NCBI RefSeq assembly: GCF_028009165.1
Contig: NC_079243.1
Location: forward strand, 434,001 to 498,000
From: Akanthomyces muscarius
Taxonomy: Eukaryota; Ascomycota; Sordariomycetes; Hypocreales; Cordycipitaceae
DNA length: 64,000 nucleotides
Direction of reading: 5' to 3'
Positions 1-10,070 of this stretch are shown one piece after another. Within the stretch, counting starts at the first letter, position 1; each line of letters opens with the position of its first letter. A program made the translations under genes and the position numbers. The notes under the pieces were generated by a model. The model was not told the DNA's origin and ran no database searches. It saw only the letters and a list, made by a program, of their open reading frames with translations.

Positions 1-93
1 CACTCATGACTCCAGCGTCGATGCGGCGTCGATCTCCGTCCAAGCGACTTAAACAACCCTAACGACTATGCCGCAGAAATTGTTGATCCCTCC

Positions 94-723
94 ATGACGC
101 TAGCGCACGCAGAGGCTGACCGCAGGCGACGAGCTGCTGCCACTTGCAGCTCTGACGGACGGCCCATCCAGCCCTGCCAATATGTCGAGAGGGTAGAGTC
201 CGGAGTCGACACAGGTGCCCGGCGGAACGTCATCCGCAATCATGTGCAGACAGGCGAGGGCGGCCACAGCGCATTCATGCGTTATAGACCCAATAGCGCG
301 CGCCGAGACTCACAAGACCATAACGAGCGTACTGGCAATCCGGCTTCTCGAGACGAACAAGACGAAGGTCAAGATGTGATGCCCCCACTCCTCCCCGGCA
401 CCAAGACACCGTCCAATGACCCTCACATGCCTAGACGAAAAAGACGACGGCGCTACCGTTCTAGGCTGCAGAAGCCGGGCAGCCAACCCATTTGCTGTCG
501 TGTGCAGACGGGCGAGGGCGGCCACTGCGAGCCTGAATCCCTTCATCACAGCCCCAATAGCCCCCCCCCTCCCCCAGCTTCTCGAGACGGACAAGACCAA
601 GGTCAAAACGTGGTTTTCCCAGTCCTCCCAGGCACAAGGGCTCTCTTCAGGGGCCCACACGTGCCCGGGCGGAAAAGACGACGGCGTAGCTACCGTTCCA
701 GGCTACAGAAACCGGCGACCTAA
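94..723 (+). CDS. Hypothetical Arg-rich protein with internal duplication
   Basis: Uninterrupted frame of 209 residues from an ATG at 94. I do not recognise it. Two halves repeat the same pattern: VQTGEGGH near residues 51 and 137, each followed by a Ser/Asp/Gln-rich stretch, a PxLPGT motif and a basic run (KRRRR then SRLQKP) ending near residues 128 and 207. The basic runs could act as nuclear localisation signals. Both copies keep the frame despite small indels, which is compatible with coding but could also be chance in a GC-rich tandem duplication. No intron or partner gene is evident, so the coding status is uncertain. Confidence 0.3.
   Translation: MTLAHAEADRRRRAAATCSSDGRPIQPCQYVERVESGVDTGARRNVIRNHVQTGEGGHSAFMRYRPNSARRDSQDHNERTGNPASRDEQDEGQDVMPPLLPGTKTPSNDPHMPRRKRRRRYRSRLQKPGSQPICCRVQTGEGGHCEPESLHHSPNSPPPPPASRDGQDQGQNVVFPVLPGTRALFRGPHVPGRKRRRRSYRSRLQKPAT
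244..717 (+). repeat. Two-copy imperfect tandem duplication (about 240-258 bp unit)
   Basis: Copy 1 spans about 244-480 and copy 2 about 502-717. Both start with GTGCAGAC(A/G)GGCGAGGGCG and end with a CGACGGCG...AGGCTRCAGAARCCG stretch. The offset drifts from 258 to 238 bp across the unit because of indels. Confidence 0.7.
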
Positions 724-1646
724 ATGCCTGCTATGCCACGCTGACACTGCACGACTGTGATACTCTTGCATTTCTGGTGGGCTAGCGCGGGTTCGGAAAA
801 CGCGGTCACCTTCGATTCACATAGTAGCAATATATTTACGCTTCACTTTACCTTGCTTATTACGCCCGGTGGCTGTACATTATCGGTCGACGACCACGCC
901 CCACTAAAATACAGCGGCCAAGGCCTCCAACCAGCGCCTATATCCTTTGATTTAAAGAACAGTGTAAATATGGGAGGACACCGATAATAAGGTAAATTAT
1001 ATGTTCGACGAAGACCTCAACACAGGACTGCGAGCCAATTTTTAGTGTCGTGATCTTGCTACTGTTCACATCCCAACCGGCTCATACCCCAGTCGAGTTG
1101 TCGTTCCTAAGGGAGGAATTCCGCCAGGATAGGCTAGGTCGCGTTATGCAGGTGACAGGCGACTATCTTCTTGTCACAGAGTATTGTAAGCATCGTCGTT
1201 CCCGTATGTGGCTTTGCATTTCTTTGAAGAGAGGCACGGAAACCTCGAAGAATGGACAAACAGAAAAAATTGCAGTGGGCAGGGACAGGGGCCAGGCGGC
1301 GCGTCCAAGATGAAAATGGACGAGAACTAGTGGCGAACGTGCGGGCGTTGGTTAGGGAGAGGCTTTGCTTGCCCGCTAGTGCCAACTGTCGACGAGGTGT
1401 GTACTGGACGTTCGTCCAGAAGTCGACCAAGGTGGACAGAGCTACGCAGCCTACTGGTTGCTATGGAACACCAGGCGGCCATGCCAACAGCAAAAAACAA
1501 GTGATGGCTTTCACAATATAAACGCAAGCATATCCAGTGCAGCTCAGTCTGACCTGAGCCTACGGTGCGCTGGACTTGCAAATGCTCATCAGCTTCGAAA
1601 GCAACTCCCTCGCCTTTCAGCCATAGTAGCCACAGTAGCCATAGCT
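724..1646. other. Intergenic, 5' region of the DUF3716 gene
   Basis: No supported gene. It holds a dispersed repeat copy (850-1003, listed separately) and a TATAAA at 1517-1522, about 130 bp before the downstream start, that could be the promoter TATA box. Short open frames here lack ATG starts or overlap each other. Confidence 0.5.
850..1003 (+). repeat. Dispersed repeat family R4, copy a
   Basis: Shares with 46516-46672 the ordered blocks CTTGCTYAT, CCCCACTAAA(A)TACAGCG, an AGCGCCT(A/G)TAT block, ACAGTGTA and GGACACCRATAAT. The 3' end also matches 55008-55034. It is non-coding in the frames I examined and its origin is unknown. Confidence 0.6.
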
Positions 1647-3053
1647 ATGGCTGCACCGATTGACACGACGCCCGCGGCGCAGATCCTGGAGCGGGTTGTA
1701 GGCCATGTTGTGCAATCCATCAACGATTTTAACAAGATCCTGTCTCCGCGGCACAGATACACGCAGAGGCTCACCGAGCTAACTGCACAGCTGGATCGCT
1801 GCATGGCGCGCCTTTACCAGCCACGGTCGCAGCCGCATCCAGGCGACGTGAACACCACCGAGGACGAAATCGTCCAATACGCCAGCGAGATCAAGGCACT
1901 CAGACAAAATGGCCTCCGCGACTTCGAAAATGCATACCAGAACGAAGTGGCTTGCGTTTTGCAAACGGTAACAGACCTACTGACGACCACTATACACCCC
2001 TCCTACGTCAAACGATCTCTACAGAAAATTGCCACCGGGGAGTTGAAGCCTTATTTCCCATATGACATGCTCCAAAGCGAAGAGACAGAAACCACTCCTC
2101 CGCATTCTGAGCGTGCAAGCGCTGAGCCGGGCCAGGACCATGGAGTAAGATCCCTTCCACTCGTTCAGCACGCTGAAACTGACGTATCTCCCCAGAAGGC
2201 CCCGAACTTTAGTGATCCATGGCTCGACGATCGCCTCAAGCGACGTACCTTAAGCGATGGGGAACAGCCTCCTGCCAAGAGATATCGATTTGACAATCCA
2301 GACCACGAGCCGAGCACACTAAAGGCAAAGTGTGTTCAGACGAATACGGCCCCTACCCTCGGGGGCCAACAGAGAGAAGAGACCTCCGTGATCAGCCCTT
2401 GCGAGGCATCTGCATCGCAGTTTGCAAAGCATGGAGGGACCGCTCGCAACGACCATAGCGCCGACCGAGAACAGGTTGCATTCCAGATAACCGATGCCGA
2501 CAATCAACTCGTGGCAGTGCTCGAGCAAGCTGGTCCGTGGGGCAACAAGCGCGTTGACGCTATCTTACACGCTCCAGTTCGGCGCACCGTCAAGTTACGT
2601 CGGGGGCATGGCTTCGACCAGCGCCAGCTGAATGCTATCTGCGACCCTTCCGACAAGGACGGTGTCAAAATTGTTGCGTGCAGGATACAAGCCTGCGGAG
2701 GCGTCATGCATCAACCCTGTGTGTGTTGCAAGATGGAAAATTCTGGTCCGTTTGAGACATGCATCATGGTGGACGACGAGCTGTTTCCTCAGTGTGGAAA
2801 CTGTGCATGGAATCGACAGCTTTGCCGGGGCGCTTTGATGGCTGCCGAAGAAGGGACATCTTCGGAAGCTCGCCCTGCGCCCGAAGGCTCGGAGAGCACT
2901 GAAAACCTCAAAAGTTCAGTTGAATCGACTCCATCTGAGCACTTTGCGCAGCGGACTCTGGTTTCGGGCAATGCAATGCCTGGTCATGTTTCGCCGGGTA
3001 GACATAGTCAAAGTGACACTGGGTCCACGACGACATCCTTTCATGGCCACTGA
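1647..3053 (+). CDS. DUF3716-domain protein, single exon
   Basis: 468 residues from ATG 1647 (AGCTATGG context); the open frame continues upstream but has no better ATG. The C-terminal third (about residues 345-397) is a Cys-rich module with CxxxxC, CxCC, a GPFETC motif, CxNCxWN and a final CR. This is the pattern of the fungal DUF3716 family, typically found in nuclear or poorly characterised proteins of Pezizomycotina. The N-terminal about 150 residues are helical and polar; residues 150-250 are Pro/Ser/Glu-rich with a KR-rich patch near 215-225 that may be a nuclear signal. The molecular function of DUF3716 is unknown to me; zinc binding is inferred from cysteine spacing. Confidence 0.8.
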   Translation: MAAPIDTTPAAQILERVVGHVVQSINDFNKILSPRHRYTQRLTELTAQLDRCMARLYQPRSQPHPGDVNTTEDEIVQYASEIKALRQNGLRDFENAYQNEVACVLQTVTDLLTTTIHPSYVKRSLQKIATGELKPYFPYDMLQSEETETTPPHSERASAEPGQDHGVRSLPLVQHAETDVSPQKAPNFSDPWLDDRLKRRTLSDGEQPPAKRYRFDNPDHEPSTLKAKCVQTNTAPTLGGQQREETSVISPCEASASQFAKHGGTARNDHSADREQVAFQITDADNQLVAVLEQAGPWGNKRVDAILHAPVRRTVKLRRGHGFDQRQLNAICDPSDKDGVKIVACRIQACGGVMHQPCVCCKMENSGPFETCIMVDDELFPQCGNCAWNRQLCRGALMAAEEGTSSEARPAPEGSESTENLKSSVESTPSEHFAQRTLVSGNAMPGHVSPGRHSQSDTGSTTTSFHGH

Positions 3054-3490
3054 TCATTGTCCCTAGTAGGATTCAATACAGGTCAAGCTACAGTATTCTC
3101 TATATATTTTCATTTGTATTCTTCATTAATATCTATGTAAAGCTTCGGTGCAATAAAATGTGGAAAGAACGAGAAAATGCAGGGTCCCTTTCGTCCTCCT
3201 GCGACGGTGACCTTTGTCGCGACGTTTGGCGGTGCGCGCTGCCATGCTTGTCAATCCGCTGCTTCTATCAGCGGATTGAAACCAAACCCTGAAGTTTTAT
3301 CTTAGTATTTTCTGCGCCCGTGGATTGTGACTAGAAATCGTTCGGTCGCCAATGTTGGGCTATGTCCGTGTCGGCACATCATGACAGCCGCCCTGCAGAC
3401 GGGTGCGACCGCCGCTCGCAGCTGTGTACAGCGGGACGAATATAGAGCAGCTGACTGCACGCAATCTTCACTGCTGAACCGGAACTCGTG
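3054..3490. other. Intergenic between convergent genes
   Basis: Contains the probable polyadenylation signal AATAAA at 3152-3157, about 100 bp after the DUF3716 stop. Nothing else recognised. The flanking genes converge, so this is a shared 3' region. Confidence 0.5.
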
Positions 3491-4171
3491 CTAGGCTGCG
3501 CTGCAATGACCGACGGGGCCTGCCGTGTTGCCCGAGGCGGATGAGACGGCGGGCCCTGGATGCGGGAATGCAAGGTCATAACCCTCGACCGTTTCACAGC
3601 CGTTGCCCACATTGGCAGCCAGCATGATGGGTCGTTGTTCCATATAATCTCCCGCAGCTGTGGTAGGGTCGCTCACGCCATCAATCGTGACATGAGCGCA
3701 GTTCATATACATTTCTCGGTTCCCGAACTTATTAAACCACGACCACGCAAACAAAGCGCTGCCAGCTGGTGTATCGCCGGGCAGGGTAAACTCCCATGTA
3801 GGTGACAAAGGGCAATTGCCGATATATGAGTGCAGGACCTTCCAAGTATGGCCTGCGTCAAAGGACAGCGACGCCTGGCAGCTTCCTCCGCCATGGGTAG
3901 CTGTGCCGGCAAGGCTGAAGTTGTATGTCTGCCCCGGCTGCCAGCTCACCACTGCTGCGCCCTGTTGCGTATCGAGTAGCGAGTGATAGCCCTTGCAAGG
4001 AAAGTCGCTTCCATCGGCATGAAGAGGTGCTGTCATGTCATAGTCGATATCGGTCGTGTGGGGATTGAATTTGGAGCGGAGGGCCGGTGGCCAACTCATC
4101 TGCATGTGTGCACAGGAGACGCCTAAGGCGCTTAGAAGAACGTATATTGTGCGAGGCGTTCCGATCTGCAT
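3491..4171 (-). CDS. Secreted AA11-like lytic polysaccharide monooxygenase (LPMO-like) protein
   Basis: 226 residues from ATG 4171. A signal peptide of 21 residues ends VSCA, leaving mature His22 followed by MQMSWPP: an N-terminal His is what LPMOs need for the copper histidine brace. A second conserved His lies in THGGGSC (His93), and the block FAWSWFNKFGN (about 141-151) supplies aromatic core residues. Cys59, 98, 120, 158, 192 and 223 could form disulfides. The pattern SDFPCKGY, THGGGSCQ, NREMYMNCA matches the fungal AA11-like group, whose characterised members oxidise chitin; substrate is not shown here. The protein stops soon after the catalytic module, without a binding domain or GPI tail. 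TATATAG lies about 90 bp upstream. No introns are needed. Confidence 0.8.
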   Translation of the reverse strand: MQIGTPRTIYVLLSALGVSCAHMQMSWPPALRSKFNPHTTDIDYDMTAPLHADGSDFPCKGYHSLLDTQQGAAVVSWQPGQTYNFSLAGTATHGGGSCQASLSFDAGHTWKVLHSYIGNCPLSPTWEFTLPGDTPAGSALFAWSWFNKFGNREMYMNCAHVTIDGVSDPTTAAGDYMEQRPIMLAANVGNGCETVEGYDLAFPHPGPAVSSASGNTAGPVGHCSAA

Positions 4172-4534
4172 TGCTATGTAATGATAAAAACGTCTTTCTT
4201 GAAGAGCTGACTCCCTGATGTTGGACCCCTTCGTCGGCACTTGGGGAGGGAGTTGACTTCTATATACTGCAATACCTCAGCTATGCTTTGCACGTCAGAA
4301 GTTAGTCCAAAAGACAACCGATGAAAAGCACTTTGTGACGGTCAACTATCGCCAGGATTGACCAGTGATGGGTATATAATGCAAATACAGCACGCTGGCC
4401 ATAGTCAACAAATAGTCGGCGCGAACTACACAGTTGGCTTCATACATTATATCTCCTGAGGTACACTACAGTGTGGTATCATACAGTGCTTAGAGCGTCA
4501 AGTTGCCTCGATGCGGTTCTGTCTCATGGCAGAT
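4172..4534. other. Intergenic, LPMO promoter and chromodomain-gene 3' region
   Basis: Holds TATA-like sequence near 4260-4266 on the minus strand and AT-rich sequence. No gene seen. Confidence 0.5.
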
Positions 4535-5014
4535 TTAAGCAAAATTAATGGGATGACCCCATCCCGCCTCGACCGTGCTACATGTCAGCTTGTCCCAATC
4601 CTGCCTGTGCTCCCAGCATTCCCGTGCCATGACATCCTCTTCAAGCTCCCATGTAGGGCAGTCGTAGCCCTGCCATTTCACCGCCAAGTATGTGTTCCCA
4701 GCAGCGGTCTGGTGTTCGCCGATGACAAGCTCGATTTCGCGGGGAAACTCGTTGTCAACGCTACGTGATGGCTGCTCCCATTCAGGTGCCAGCTTGAGAC
4801 CATCACTGTTATCCTGCTCGACTATCCAAAGGAGATTGACAATTTCCGGCCAATCCCATTGCAAGTCTGTATTGATCGCTCGGACACCGTGAAATACGGA
4901 TCGTGATACTTTGAACGAATAGAGCACGTCCATTATGATAACCTGGCTGGACCACGGAGTTTTGATGACCCGCCCGTTGTATGGCGGTGATGCGATTCTT
5001 GTAGGCTGGCCCAT
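4535..5014 (-). CDS. Chromodomain-like protein
   Basis: 159 residues from ATG 5014 (CACAATGGG context). Residues about 92-145 fit a chromodomain: a beta strand IELVIGEHQ, then TYLAVKWQGYDCPTWELEE with the Tyr, Trp and Trp expected for an aromatic cage, followed by a C-terminal helix WEHRQDWDKL. Chromodomains read methylated histone tails or sit in retrotransposon integrases; no integrase core is present here, so a stand-alone reader or a domesticated remnant are both possible. The first 90 residues are unrecognised. No intron is required. Confidence 0.65.
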   Translation of the reverse strand: MGQPTRIASPPYNGRVIKTPWSSQVIIMDVLYSFKVSRSVFHGVRAINTDLQWDWPEIVNLLWIVEQDNSDGLKLAPEWEQPSRSVDNEFPREIELVIGEHQTAAGNTYLAVKWQGYDCPTWELEEDVMARECWEHRQDWDKLTCSTVEAGWGHPINFA

Positions 5015-5469
5015 TGTGCAGCGCGCAGATCGGGAATATATGGTGACAATGCCAGTCGGGCATGATTCATTACGGTGGAAGGCGATATATAAAGTATCTG
5101 GTTGGAGGAGCGAGTACTTTTGGCTGAGCCATTACCGCCAACTTGCCTTGGATCCGTCGTGAAGCTGGATGCAGTCAATTTGTGATTACTCAGAGCGCTA
5201 GAGAGTCCAACTCACGTCCATGAGTATATGCGTACTAAATGCAGCAAGCGAGGCCAGCCTTCCTCTTTCGAGCCCATTGTCCCGCGGCTTATACAGGTAC
5301 ATAAGCGTCACGTTGTAAGTCTCTCACCACGGCTGTCACCAGTGGTGCAGACTCGAGATGTAGCTGGGACGCAAAGGTGGCAAACTCGCCGGCCACATAC
5401 CCTAGGTTTGCGGCACGTAACAAAGGCTCCATGTACGTCTCCACGTTCCAGTCAAGTACTGCTTCTCGG
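5015..5469. other. Intergenic
   Basis: No gene supported. Short frames on both strands lack family features or good starts. Confidence 0.4.
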
Positions 5470-6065
5470 TTAGATAGATGTTCGAGTTTGGTTGTGTGGA
5501 GGAAACTGACTCAATTTGACTCGGCCATTGGCTGTCACACGCACTTCTCTCATGCGGAACGCTATTCCGGATCGGACAAGATAGTATATTGCCTGTATAA
5601 TCTTATATCACGTAAGTGAGACGTGTGTTCAAATTGGTGCTGCAGTAAAGTCATTCCGCATACCTGTAATAATATGCTGCTGGCCTCTTGGGCCGGCAGG
5701 GGATGCACATCAGACAGACTTTTACCCTCGTATTCATGTATGACATATATGTCGTCTGCGACACAGTAGAAAGCGACCGGAGTCACGAGGTTGCTGTGGT
5801 GGAGTTTCGCAAACTGGGCAAATGATGACAGTGCTGCGTTTTGCACACGATCAACCATGAACAAGGAGCGACATGAGCCAACTCTCGATGTCCCTTGCCA
5901 TGACGTGCCCAGCTTACGTTGAGGCTCGTAGTCATGCAGCGGGTGCGTATCCATATAAACCCGAGTGGGTGTTCTCTTTTTCTCCGGCTTGTCGGATGCG
6001 AAAACAAGCAAGTGAAGGAAGTCTCGCCCTTGTTCGGCCGCTGCCTCTTCGTTCAAGCGAGCCAT
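5470..6065 (-). CDS. Truncated protein-kinase-like protein (pseudokinase)
   Basis: Two exons, 6065-5664 and 5592-5470, with intron 5593-5663 (GTATGC ... TACAG, phase 0), giving 174 residues. Start chosen at CCATGGC. The sequence follows a kinase N-lobe and hinge: LHHSNLVTPVAFYC, IYVIHEYEGKSL, then LPAQEASSILLQV and, after the intron, YYLVRSGIAFRMREVRV and GRVKLSQF. Aligned by eye, the catalytic HRD position reads FRM and the metal-binding DFG reads QFP, and the protein ends shortly after, so the C-lobe is missing. It should not phosphorylate; a scaffolding or decoy role is inference. Similar truncated kinase-like genes are common in filamentous ascomycetes. An additional upstream exon is possible because a CTACAG acceptor lies just before the start. 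Confidence 0.6.
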
Positions 6066-6497
6066 GGAAAGCTGGTCTTCTGTAGACACAGGTGCAAAAT
6101 TATTTTCAAGATGATTTGCATCTATGGGCTAGCTGCAACTATAGTTTGTGGAGGTTGCAGAGCATGGGATCTGATGCGCATGCGCAAGACATTCGTATGG
6201 CCTGTTATTGACGGTGTCGAACATATCGAATACAGGACGCGCCCAGATATGCCGAATGTGGCCAGAAGCTGGCACTTGGCCTTCGCGACTGCACGTTCCG
6301 GCTCCTTTGCCGCATGTTTCCTCCAGTTGTTTTTAGCTGTCGCGAAATGGGGCTGTATAGGAGGTCCAGAAGGTTTTAGAAGTTCTGCTACGGTTTTACA
6401 ACATGCAAACTGGTGGCACGGGTCCAGCGCCGGCAAGGCATAACAGAGACAAAGTATATTCAGCGACTAGAAGCCATGCACTCGAAACTATTTCCAA
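6066..6497. other. Intergenic
   Basis: No supported gene; a minus-strand open frame at 6122-6436 lacks an ATG. Confidence 0.4.
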
Positions 6498-6893
6498 CTA
6501 CAGCACCATCTTCATTCTTTTCGCCGGTTGTGTTTCCTCCGAGCTCGTGTCCGATTCGCATTCGCTAGAGGGACTCGCGGCGCCTGACGGCCACGGCGTC
6601 CGTGGGCGGGGTGGCACATGGACCGGTTCCTCTCGCGGCCGTGGCTCGAGAGCACGGTCGCTTGCCAGGGAACGTATCGAAGACGCCTGCTCAGCTATTA
6701 ACTGTTCATAAAATGCCTTTTCCGCCGCCCCGTCTCTTTTTTGTCCCTGCAAAGTCTCTATGGCGCATCGCAGTTGATGGCATTCTGCCCGTCGTGATTC
6801 GGCGAGGCTTTCCCACTGTTGTAGAGACCGGCTGCATTCATGGAACAGTCCGGCGAACCATCGGGCTGTGTGCGGGTTGGGTGCTGCGGTCAT
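6498..6893 (-). CDS. Small coiled-coil protein with nuclear-type tail
   Basis: 131 residues from ATG 6893. The frame is open upstream to an in-frame ATG at 7007 (7019 is TTG), but the MTAAPNP start is preferred because conserved-looking helical sequence begins there. Residues about 8-80 form a heptad-rich helix (RWFAGLFHECSRSLQQWESL, then further Leu/Ile/Ala spacing). The C-terminus is Pro/Ser/Glu-rich and ends in KRMKMVL, possibly a nuclear signal. No family recognised. It resembles in size and design the coiled-coil ORF at 21964-22350, but I see no clear sequence identity. Confidence 0.45.
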   Translation of the reverse strand: MTAAPNPHTARWFAGLFHECSRSLQQWESLAESRRAECHQLRCAIETLQGQKRDGAAEKAFYEQLIAEQASSIRSLASDRALEPRPREEPVHVPPRPRTPWPSGAASPSSECESDTSSEETQPAKRMKMVL

Positions 6894-7396
6894 GACAGGC
6901 CCCTGGATCGGTATGCGCTGGTTCGCGTTGACCCGCGTTTTGAACAAACGGCAGGCTTGAAGCTGTGCTGACAGCCTGTTTATATGGTGCAAGTTATGTG
7001 TGGGCATGGAAGCCAGCAAGTGCCGGGTGAAGCAGATCGTGTTGGCGATTTGTCAACAATCACCAATGCTTCCACTGCTGAGCCAGCAGCGGGTGACCTG
7101 TGGAATGGTTTGGTTGTTCGCTTGCTCACATTTTGCAAAAATGAAACTGACACGAAATCTGTGTGCAATGATAAGTGTTCACGTGTAGAAGTGACGGTTC
7201 GGTCAGCAACCCAGAACCAGTTTCTAGGCCAGTTCCTTCCTGCTTCGACAAGCATATTGACTTGAGAAGACATGAGCAACCACGATACTAAGTCTGATTT
7301 AGGACGCGGGTGCCGGTTTTGTACTGCATAATGGACCATGCTGAGCCTTTATTTAAACACCAACCCGCACGAGCGCTAAACAACGACTCGACAACA
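6894..7396. other. Intergenic between divergent genes
   Basis: Bidirectional promoter region for the coiled-coil gene and the membrane-protein gene. No further gene supported. Confidence 0.45.
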
Positions 7397-8019
7397 ATGA
7401 ACACATCCCCGCAAAGAAGACAAACTAGGAAGTCATCGCAGCCGGACCAAGACACCTATGTGCGACTGATATCTGACTTGTCGGACAATATCGAGAATAG
7501 CGTGCCGGCTTCCAAGTCGTCGCTCATTCTTGCCCTCCTCTACACGTGCTACTCGTGGTGGTGTCGCTTGAAAAACATCCTCCCGTCGCAGCTTCAAGTA
7601 TACTCACGGCAGCTCTACGTCTTGAAAATGGCTGGCAAGACGTTGCTGCGGTGCGCGCGCGCGGCGAGAGTGCTGCCAACCGTGTTCATTGCAACGGTCT
7701 TCGGCTTCCTTGCCGCCGTCAGCTTCACATGGATATGGTGGTTTGCCCGACGTCGTTGCATCTGGATTGTATATCGCTTGGTCATGTAAGTAGGCCAGCC
7801 GACGAGGCTAGCAAAGATTACTGACCGGTGCCCAGCCCATTTATATTGAACTCGCTCATTGCGCTGATTCCCACCAGCATCCCGGCCATTGATGATGCGC
7901 ATTGGGCCCGCAGTGTTCTCACAGCGACGGCCATTTTTGCGGTATGGATATATGTCTGTCAGCTATATTGGCGATCATCGCCTCCAGCAAAGCAGAAGGT
8001 GACGCGAAGAGGGAGGTAA
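7397..8019 (+). CDS. Small multi-pass membrane protein
   Basis: Two exons, 7397-7785 and 7836-8019, with intron 7786-7835 (GTAAGT, branch CTGAC at 7821-7825, acceptor CCCAG). Joining restores one frame of 190 residues. Start ATG 7397 has an AACAATGA context. Hydrophobic segments lie at about 42-56, 93-116, 122-146 and 157-176, separated by Arg-rich turns; the N-terminal 35 residues and the C-terminal SSPPAKQKVTRRGR are polar and basic. No family recognised. Confidence 0.6.
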
Positions 8020-8863
8020 AGCTCGCATGGACTGTGCTGCGTGATGGAAGGAGCACCATCATGTATGGCGCGAAGAGGGAGGGAATGGCAGATGTGTAGG
8101 CAATGGCAGATGTGTAGGCAATGCTTGCTCCGCCCATCCTGCTGATCCCCGCGCATTTTTTCTAAAAACCCTTGCCGCAAGTTGCAATCAATATATTTCA
8201 CATTCACTTCTAGGACCAGTGACACACCATGCGCACCGTATGGCCGATGCAGCCGACGCGGCCATCTCATACCAAATCCTTGTCTCCCGTAAGCTCCCCC
8301 AAGCCTGCGAGTGATGGCAGCGGCTCGGGCTAGGGTTCTGCTGAGTACAGGACGCACCCAGCGAAATTAGTTCTTCACCTAATGAGCAGCCGACGAGCGA
8401 AAGACATTGGCTCTCGAAAATGGGTGGGCTGAACTGTTCGCGAAAGGCGGCCAGAAAATCCTCCATGTCCTCGTCATAACCGACGAGCAAAAAAGCCGCT
8501 GACGCTTTGCCCAGTAACTAACTTAACTAACGTAATATTATCGTGCAGAGACGTTGCGGCCTGATTTACTCAAGTCAATGAGTCCGGTATCCTCTCGTTG
8601 ACAAATCTCCCGGCTGTCGCAATTCTGGTTTGGCAGCACTTTCAAATCCCGCGTCAAACTCAGGACACACGCCTGAGCAACAGGTCCCCCCCGGGTACGT
8701 ACCGCCGACACTGTGCCCATTCTGCCGCCAGGCTCTCGTAAATCACGTCAAGCTTCAAAACGGCCATTTCTAGATGTTCAGACCATTATAAAAGCTGCGT
8801 CTCACAGGTGCCCCAGTATGGTCATCTTTTTTTCTCCTTTCACACCACCTAGTTGCTGTAGAA
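8020..8863. other. Intergenic
   Basis: Contains a short direct duplication AATGGCAGATGTGTAGGC (about 8085-8120) and otherwise no recognised element. Open frames here are short and overlapping. Confidence 0.4.
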
Positions 8864-10070
8864 ATGTCTGACTCGCCGAGTATCGGCATCACGCCATCGC
8901 CTTCTCTGCCCAACATTGCTGACGGCAGCTCTGTGCATCGCTGCAGTATCAAAGAGGTCTGTCTTGCACCCCCGCCGTATGCGCTACACCACTATTCACA
9001 TTTGCAGGCTGTCCAGGCCGTTATGTATGGTATACGCCATAACCAAGCAGAGGTGGCGGCATGTGTTGCCGCGAACCCTGACTTTGTGCCACTGATTCAC
9101 AGCGTTCTTCCAACTGCAGCAGAACCCGGCAACCCCACACCATCAGCACAACCCGCGGAAGATGCTATTGATGAGTCCAGCAGCAGCGACGAGCCCCCTA
9201 ACGTTGGTTCCGAAAAACCAGCCGCGACAGGCAAAAAGCCCGACAACGCCTATAGACGCGCTATAGCCGTGGCAAATAAACTTCCCCTGGAGTTAGGCTC
9301 TGTGAATATCTTGACCGAATTACAGCATGATTTGCAGCGTGAAAGGGCCCGAGCCGATCATGATGCACAGCAACGACAGCATGCAAAGCCAGAACTGCGG
9401 TCGCAGAGCGAAGAGGAGGCTGCCAATCCTTCCAAGAATGTGGTAGACAATTACCACAACCTACAACCCAGCCCACGTTTCGAGACGGCCGCTGAAAGGT
9501 ACTGGTGTATAATAATCGCACAACGCTATCGTGCTGCCAAGCACAGCAAAGAAAAGCACACATGTTCAGTCGCCGAAAGTTTTGCTAGAAAGTATTTACC
9601 GGACAAGGTTAAGCAGGGCCTGTCGAGAAGGAAATTGCAGGATAAATGGAAAACCATCATGCACCAACAGATTTTCTGGGAGCAGCTGGCGACCCGTTGT
9701 GGGGGTGCCGGCGTGCTGCTCCTGCTGTCCGCAGAATTCCAGAATGAGCAGTGGGTTTGCCTCTCCAAGGATGACCAGACAGGCTAACGTGTGCAGCGCA
9801 CGACGACTGAAAATCGAGGATAGGGCTGCACTGTTCGCGAGTATCGCAGCGAGACACCCAAACTTGAAACACGATATTACAGCCCTCACGGAAATCTTAA
9901 CATACTTTTTCTATAACAAAACCCCGCCAGAGTGGAAGATAACGTTACCTTTGGAGAATTTGCCTGAAGCAGATATCGCCACCAAAGGACTGCGGGAACT
10001 GCTCGATTGCGTCGATATCACTTCCCAGATTGCGGTCGATGGTGGAAACACAGCAACGCTTCCTGCCTAG
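8864..10070 (+). CDS. Unnamed family member F1 (two exons)
   Basis: Exons 8864-9750 and 9797-10070 with intron 9751-9796 (GTGGGT, GGCTAAC branch, TGCAG; a GTTTGC donor 3 bp later would also fit) give 386 residues. Start ATG 8864 has a GAAATGTCT context. Residues 1-200 are polar and Ser/Pro/Gln-rich; residues about 210-296 form a basic helical region ending KLQDKWKTIM ... FWEQL; exon 2 starts RRLKIEDRAAL and contains ARHPNLKHDITALTEIL. F2 at 18300 shares this order, intron position and intron phase. No known domain recognised; the basic helical region could bind nucleic acid (inference). A paralogue pair with a conserved intron argues that it is a real gene. Confidence 0.65.
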
